A stretch of DNA of 64,000 bases from JAWCQZ01 sp038869515 [NCBI: Halobacteria archaeon] (GTDB taxonomy: Archaea; Halobacteriota; Syntropharchaeia; JACQPP01): assembly GCA_038869515.1 (NCBI GenBank), contig JAWCQZ010000001.1, positions 450,119-514,118 on the forward strand. Reading direction: 5' to 3'. The position numbers and the translations under genes are program-made. The notes under the pieces are model-generated. The model made no database searches and had not been told where the DNA came from. It worked only from the letters and a program-made list of their open reading frames with translations. This document shows, one piece after another, positions 61,374 through 64,000 of this stretch. The first letter of the stretch is position 1. Every line of letters begins with the position of its first letter.

Positions 61374-62195
61374 ATGCCCATCGCCTCGCTGGTCACCGTG
61401 GGGGACGAAATCCTGGCGGGGGACATCCTCAACACGAACGCCCGGTGGCTCGCCCGGGAGATGCGGAAGCGGGGGGTCCCCATCGTGCGGATGGTGACGG
61501 TCTCCGACGACGCCGAGACCATCGCCCGAGCCATCCGGGCGGAGCGGGAAGAGCCCCCGACCCCCGCGTTTGGAAGCGGAACGGGGTTGCGTTGGGGGCC
61601 TCGCTCCCTCCCCGACCACATCCTGGTCACCGGGGGCCTCGGGGCGACCCCCGACGACGTGACCCGCCAGGGGGTCGCTCTGGCCTTCGGCCTGAAACTG
61701 GTCCGGAATCCGGAAGCGGAGGCCCTCCTGAAGGCCCGGTTCACAGGCAAGTTGCTGGAGTTGAACATGGTGATGGCGACGCTGCCCGAGGGGGCGGAGG
61801 CCATCCAGAACCCCGCCGGGGCGGCCCCGGGATTCGTCGTCGAGAACGTGGTGGTCCTGCCCGGGGTCCCCCGGGAGATGGAGGCGATGTTCCCGCTGGT
61901 GGCCGACCGGTTCGCCGGCCCGCCCCTCCACACCGAGTGGCTCACCACGAACCGGTTCGAGGTGGAAATCACCCCGGCCCTTGAGGAGGCGGTCCGGAAG
62001 TTCCCGGAGGTCCGCATCGGCTCCTACCCGGTCCGGGTAGAGGAGGAGAGAAAGTCGAAATTCCTGGTGAAGTTGAAGATGGCCTCGACCGACCGGGGTG
62101 CGGTGGAGCGGTGCAGGGAGTTCCTGAAGGGACGAATTCGAGATGCGAGGCAGGAGAGCCCGGGAAGAGGGGCGTCAATCGTGAACGAAAGGTAG
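61374..62195 (+). CDS. CinA/MoaB-like molybdopterin-binding-fold protein
   Basis: A 273-residue protein with the MoCF_biosynth fold of CinA N-terminal domains: ASLVTVGDEILAGDILNTNARWLAREMRKRG, then HILVTGGLGATPDDVTRQG at about 82-100 and VVVLPGVPREMEAMF. Typically acts on molybdopterin, or (as in CinA) on pyridine-nucleotide products. About 20 residues at 61-80 (PPTPAFGSGTGLRWGPRSLP) are inserted just before the GGLG strand compared with the family. No C-terminal deamidase domain is present. Confidence 0.85.
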   Translation: MPIASLVTVGDEILAGDILNTNARWLAREMRKRGVPIVRMVTVSDDAETIARAIRAEREEPPTPAFGSGTGLRWGPRSLPDHILVTGGLGATPDDVTRQGVALAFGLKLVRNPEAEALLKARFTGKLLELNMVMATLPEGAEAIQNPAGAAPGFVVENVVVLPGVPREMEAMFPLVADRFAGPPLHTEWLTTNRFEVEITPALEEAVRKFPEVRIGSYPVRVEEERKSKFLVKLKMASTDRGAVERCREFLKGRIRDARQESPGRGASIVNER

Positions 62196-62225
62196 AAGGT
62201 CGGGCCCCCGCTCCATAGTCCCCCG

Positions 62226-63920
62226 ATGGCGGAAAAACTGAAGGTCTCCCAGGCCATGGTCAGGGCCCTCGCCGAGGAGGAGGGGGTCAAGCACATCTTC
62301 GGCCACCCCGGGGGAGCCATCCTGCCCTTCTACGACTCCCTCTTCGACTCGCCCATCAAGCACTACCTGATGCGCCACGAGAGCGGCGCCTCCTACGCGG
62401 CCGACGGATTCTCCCGCGCCACCGGCAAAATCGGGACCTGCGTCGCCACCTCGGGCCCCGGGGCGACCAACCTGGTGACCGGCATCGCGGGCGCCTGGAT
62501 GGACTCCATCCCGATGGTCGCCATCACCGGCCAGGTGCCGCGGCACATGATCGGCAACGACGCCTTCCAGGAGTCGGACGTGACCGGCATCACCCTGCCC
62601 ATCACCAAGCACAACTGGCTGGTCCTCGACCCCGCCGAGGTCCTGCCGACCCTGAAGGCCGCCTTCGCCATCGCGGGCCACGGCCGGCCCGGGCCGGTGC
62701 TGGTGGACGTGCCGAGGGACGTGCAGCAGCAGGAGATCGAGTACCACTGGCCCGAGAAGGTGAGCCTCCCGGGGTTCAAGCCGGTCCAGAAGGGCCATCC
62801 GGGGCAGGTGAAGAAGGCCGCCGATGCCCTGGCGGGGGCCGAGCGCCCCCTCATCATCGCCGGGGGCGGGGCCATCTCGGGCGAGGCCTCCAAGGAACTG
62901 AAGGACCTCGCGATCACCCTGAACATCCCGGTCATCACGACCCTCATGGGCAAGGGGGCCTTTCCCGAGCGCCATCCCCTCTTCATCGGCCAGCCCGGGA
63001 TGCACGGGACCAAGTACGGCAACCACGCCATCATGCAGGCGGACTGGATTCTCTCGGTGGGGATGCGGTTCGACGACCGCGTGGTGGGGCTCGCCGAGCA
63101 CTTCGCGCCGCAGGCGAAGTTCATCCACGTGGACGTGGACCCCGCGGAAATCGGGAAGAACAAGGCGCCGACCATCCCCATCGTGGGGAACTGCAAGGAG
63201 GTGCTGCGGGACATGGTCAAGGAGTCGAAGCCCCGGGCCCGGGACGGCTGGCTGAAGCAGATTGACCAGTGGCGGAAGGAGATGCCGCTGGGCTACAAGC
63301 AGAAATCCGGCAACGGCGTCATGCCCCAGGCGGTCTGCGAGATGCTCAACATCCTGGCCTCCGACGCCATCATCACCACCGACGTGGGGCAGCACCAGAT
63401 GTGGATGATGCAACTCTACCTCTGCGACGAGCCCCGCCAGTTCCTCACCAGCGGCGGCCTCGGGGCGATGGGCTACGGCCTGCCCGCGGCGATGGGGGCG
63501 AAGGCGGGGCGGCCCGAGAAGACCGTCATCAATGTGAACGGCGACGGGTCGTTCATGATGTCCTGCATGAACCTGCCGGTGGCGGTGGACGAGGACCTGC
63601 CCATCACGGTGGTCATCTTCAACAACAAGTTCCTCGGCATGGTGCGCCAGTGGCAGGACGTCTTCTGGAAGAAGCGCTACTCCGGGTCGGACTTCCGCAC
63701 GACGAAGACCGACTTCGTGAAGGTGGCCGAGGGGTTCGGAGCGGAGGGCATCCGGGTGACGAAGGAGGAGGAGCTGGAGGACGCCCTCAAGGACGGAATC
63801 GCCGCCCAGAAGAGGGGGAAGACGATGGTCCTCGACGTCCACATCAACGAGTGGGAGAATGTGAGTCCGATGGTGCCGCCCGGGGGAAGGATTGACCAGA
63901 TGCTGGACTTGGCGGGGTAG
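62226..63920 (+). CDS. ilvB: Acetolactate synthase large subunit
   Basis: A thiamine-diphosphate enzyme that makes acetolactate for branched-chain amino acids. The 564-residue protein has the three usual domains: the N-terminal PYR domain with catalytic Glu in RHESGASYAADG near residue 53, the central FAD-binding domain, and the C-terminal ThDP domain with VNGDGSFMMSCMNLPVAVDEDLPITVVIFNN. QHQMWMM and GGLGAMGYGLPAAMGA are typical. A regulatory small subunit may follow beyond the window. Confidence 0.93.
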   Translation: MAEKLKVSQAMVRALAEEEGVKHIFGHPGGAILPFYDSLFDSPIKHYLMRHESGASYAADGFSRATGKIGTCVATSGPGATNLVTGIAGAWMDSIPMVAITGQVPRHMIGNDAFQESDVTGITLPITKHNWLVLDPAEVLPTLKAAFAIAGHGRPGPVLVDVPRDVQQQEIEYHWPEKVSLPGFKPVQKGHPGQVKKAADALAGAERPLIIAGGGAISGEASKELKDLAITLNIPVITTLMGKGAFPERHPLFIGQPGMHGTKYGNHAIMQADWILSVGMRFDDRVVGLAEHFAPQAKFIHVDVDPAEIGKNKAPTIPIVGNCKEVLRDMVKESKPRARDGWLKQIDQWRKEMPLGYKQKSGNGVMPQAVCEMLNILASDAIITTDVGQHQMWMMQLYLCDEPRQFLTSGGLGAMGYGLPAAMGAKAGRPEKTVINVNGDGSFMMSCMNLPVAVDEDLPITVVIFNNKFLGMVRQWQDVFWKKRYSGSDFRTTKTDFVKVAEGFGAEGIRVTKEEELEDALKDGIAAQKRGKTMVLDVHINEWENVSPMVPPGGRIDQMLDLAG

Positions 63921-64000
63921 CGCAACCCCGGTTTGAGAGCTGAAACTCAGTAACGGAAGCCGCACGCCCGCCATCTGGGTGGTGGTCGGGGGCGGGTGGG
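63921..64000. other. Window end after ilvB
   Basis: Eighty bases without a recognisable start or repeat. An ilvN-type small subunit would be expected on this strand just outside the window. Confidence 0.3.

Noticed and set aside
61168-61497. 109-residue plus-strand frame ahead of the CinA-like gene
   Set aside because: Most of it overlaps the CinA-like gene out of frame; the remainder has no recognisable features.

Overview
The window is a very GC-rich archaeal chromosome segment. Exosome subunits Rrp4/Rrp41/Rrp42, ribosomal proteins L15e and L37Ae, RNase P protein Rnp3, KEOPS Pcc1, prefoldin beta, SRP54, archaeal-type AlaRS, NadM, CobY, a Mer-like F420 enzyme, type 2 IPP isomerase with isopentenyl phosphate kinase, geranylgeranyl reductase and a PGF-CTERM tail all point to Archaea. 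Most free-standing genes have an A/T-rich TATA-like box 25-35 bases before the chosen start, consistent with leaderless transcription, and many operon genes overlap by ATGA or GTGA. The gene set and base composition would fit a high-GC Thermoplasmatota or other euryarchaeal lineage; that placement is inference.

Layout. 1-9.3 kb: tail of an unknown membrane ORF, pyrG, a Mg-chelatase-type AAA+ ATPase, an aminotransferase, a TrpD-like paralogue next to trpD and trpC, and thrC. 9.4-20.6 kb: a type II tRNA with a poor acceptor stem, alaS, a membrane protein, a sugar-modification cluster (glycosyltransferase, Gfo/Idh/MocA oxidoreductase, hexapeptide acyltransferase, DegT aminotransferase), rpl15e-rnp3, ygfZ and a zinc-type dehydrogenase. 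20.6-32 kb: hisA-hisB, PfkB kinase-MoaD, an apgM / molybdopterin-fold / beta-propeller operon, tmk, a decayed saccharopine dehydrogenase-like gene, a double-T2SSF (FlaJ/TadC) protein, Lsm, cobY-cobS. 32-46 kb: a ferredoxin-geranylgeranyl reductase fusion, a PEGA/PGF-CTERM surface protein with a divergent wHTH regulator, a VapBC-like pair, Sir2, the exosome / L37Ae / Pcc1 / prefoldin superoperon, trpEG, an anion permease, a HemQ-family protein, SAM hydroxide adenosyltransferase and a Mer-like enzyme.

46.1-49.1 kb is the one clear accessory island: lower GC, a DpnI-type endonuclease (cuts methylated GATC) next to an N-terminally truncated Dam-family methyltransferase, a small zinc ribbon and an N-terminally truncated second methyltransferase whose stop overlaps the nadM start. 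Short repeats bracket part of it. 49.1-64 kb: nadM, AtuA and DUF2804 proteins, srp54, a secreted PEGA protein with a potassium channel, an isoprenoid operon (mvk-ipk-fni-idsA), a VWA protein, a wHTH protein, a CinA/MoaB-like protein and ilvB.

How it works together: the isoprenoid operon plus the ferredoxin-fused reductase cover much of archaeal lipid assembly; trp genes are split into two clusters; exosome, prefoldin, KEOPS and ribosomal genes form the usual archaeal information-processing operon. Several short dispersed repeats and palindromes lie between or inside genes and are described in the findings. No CRISPR array, rRNA gene, transposase or integrase was recognised.
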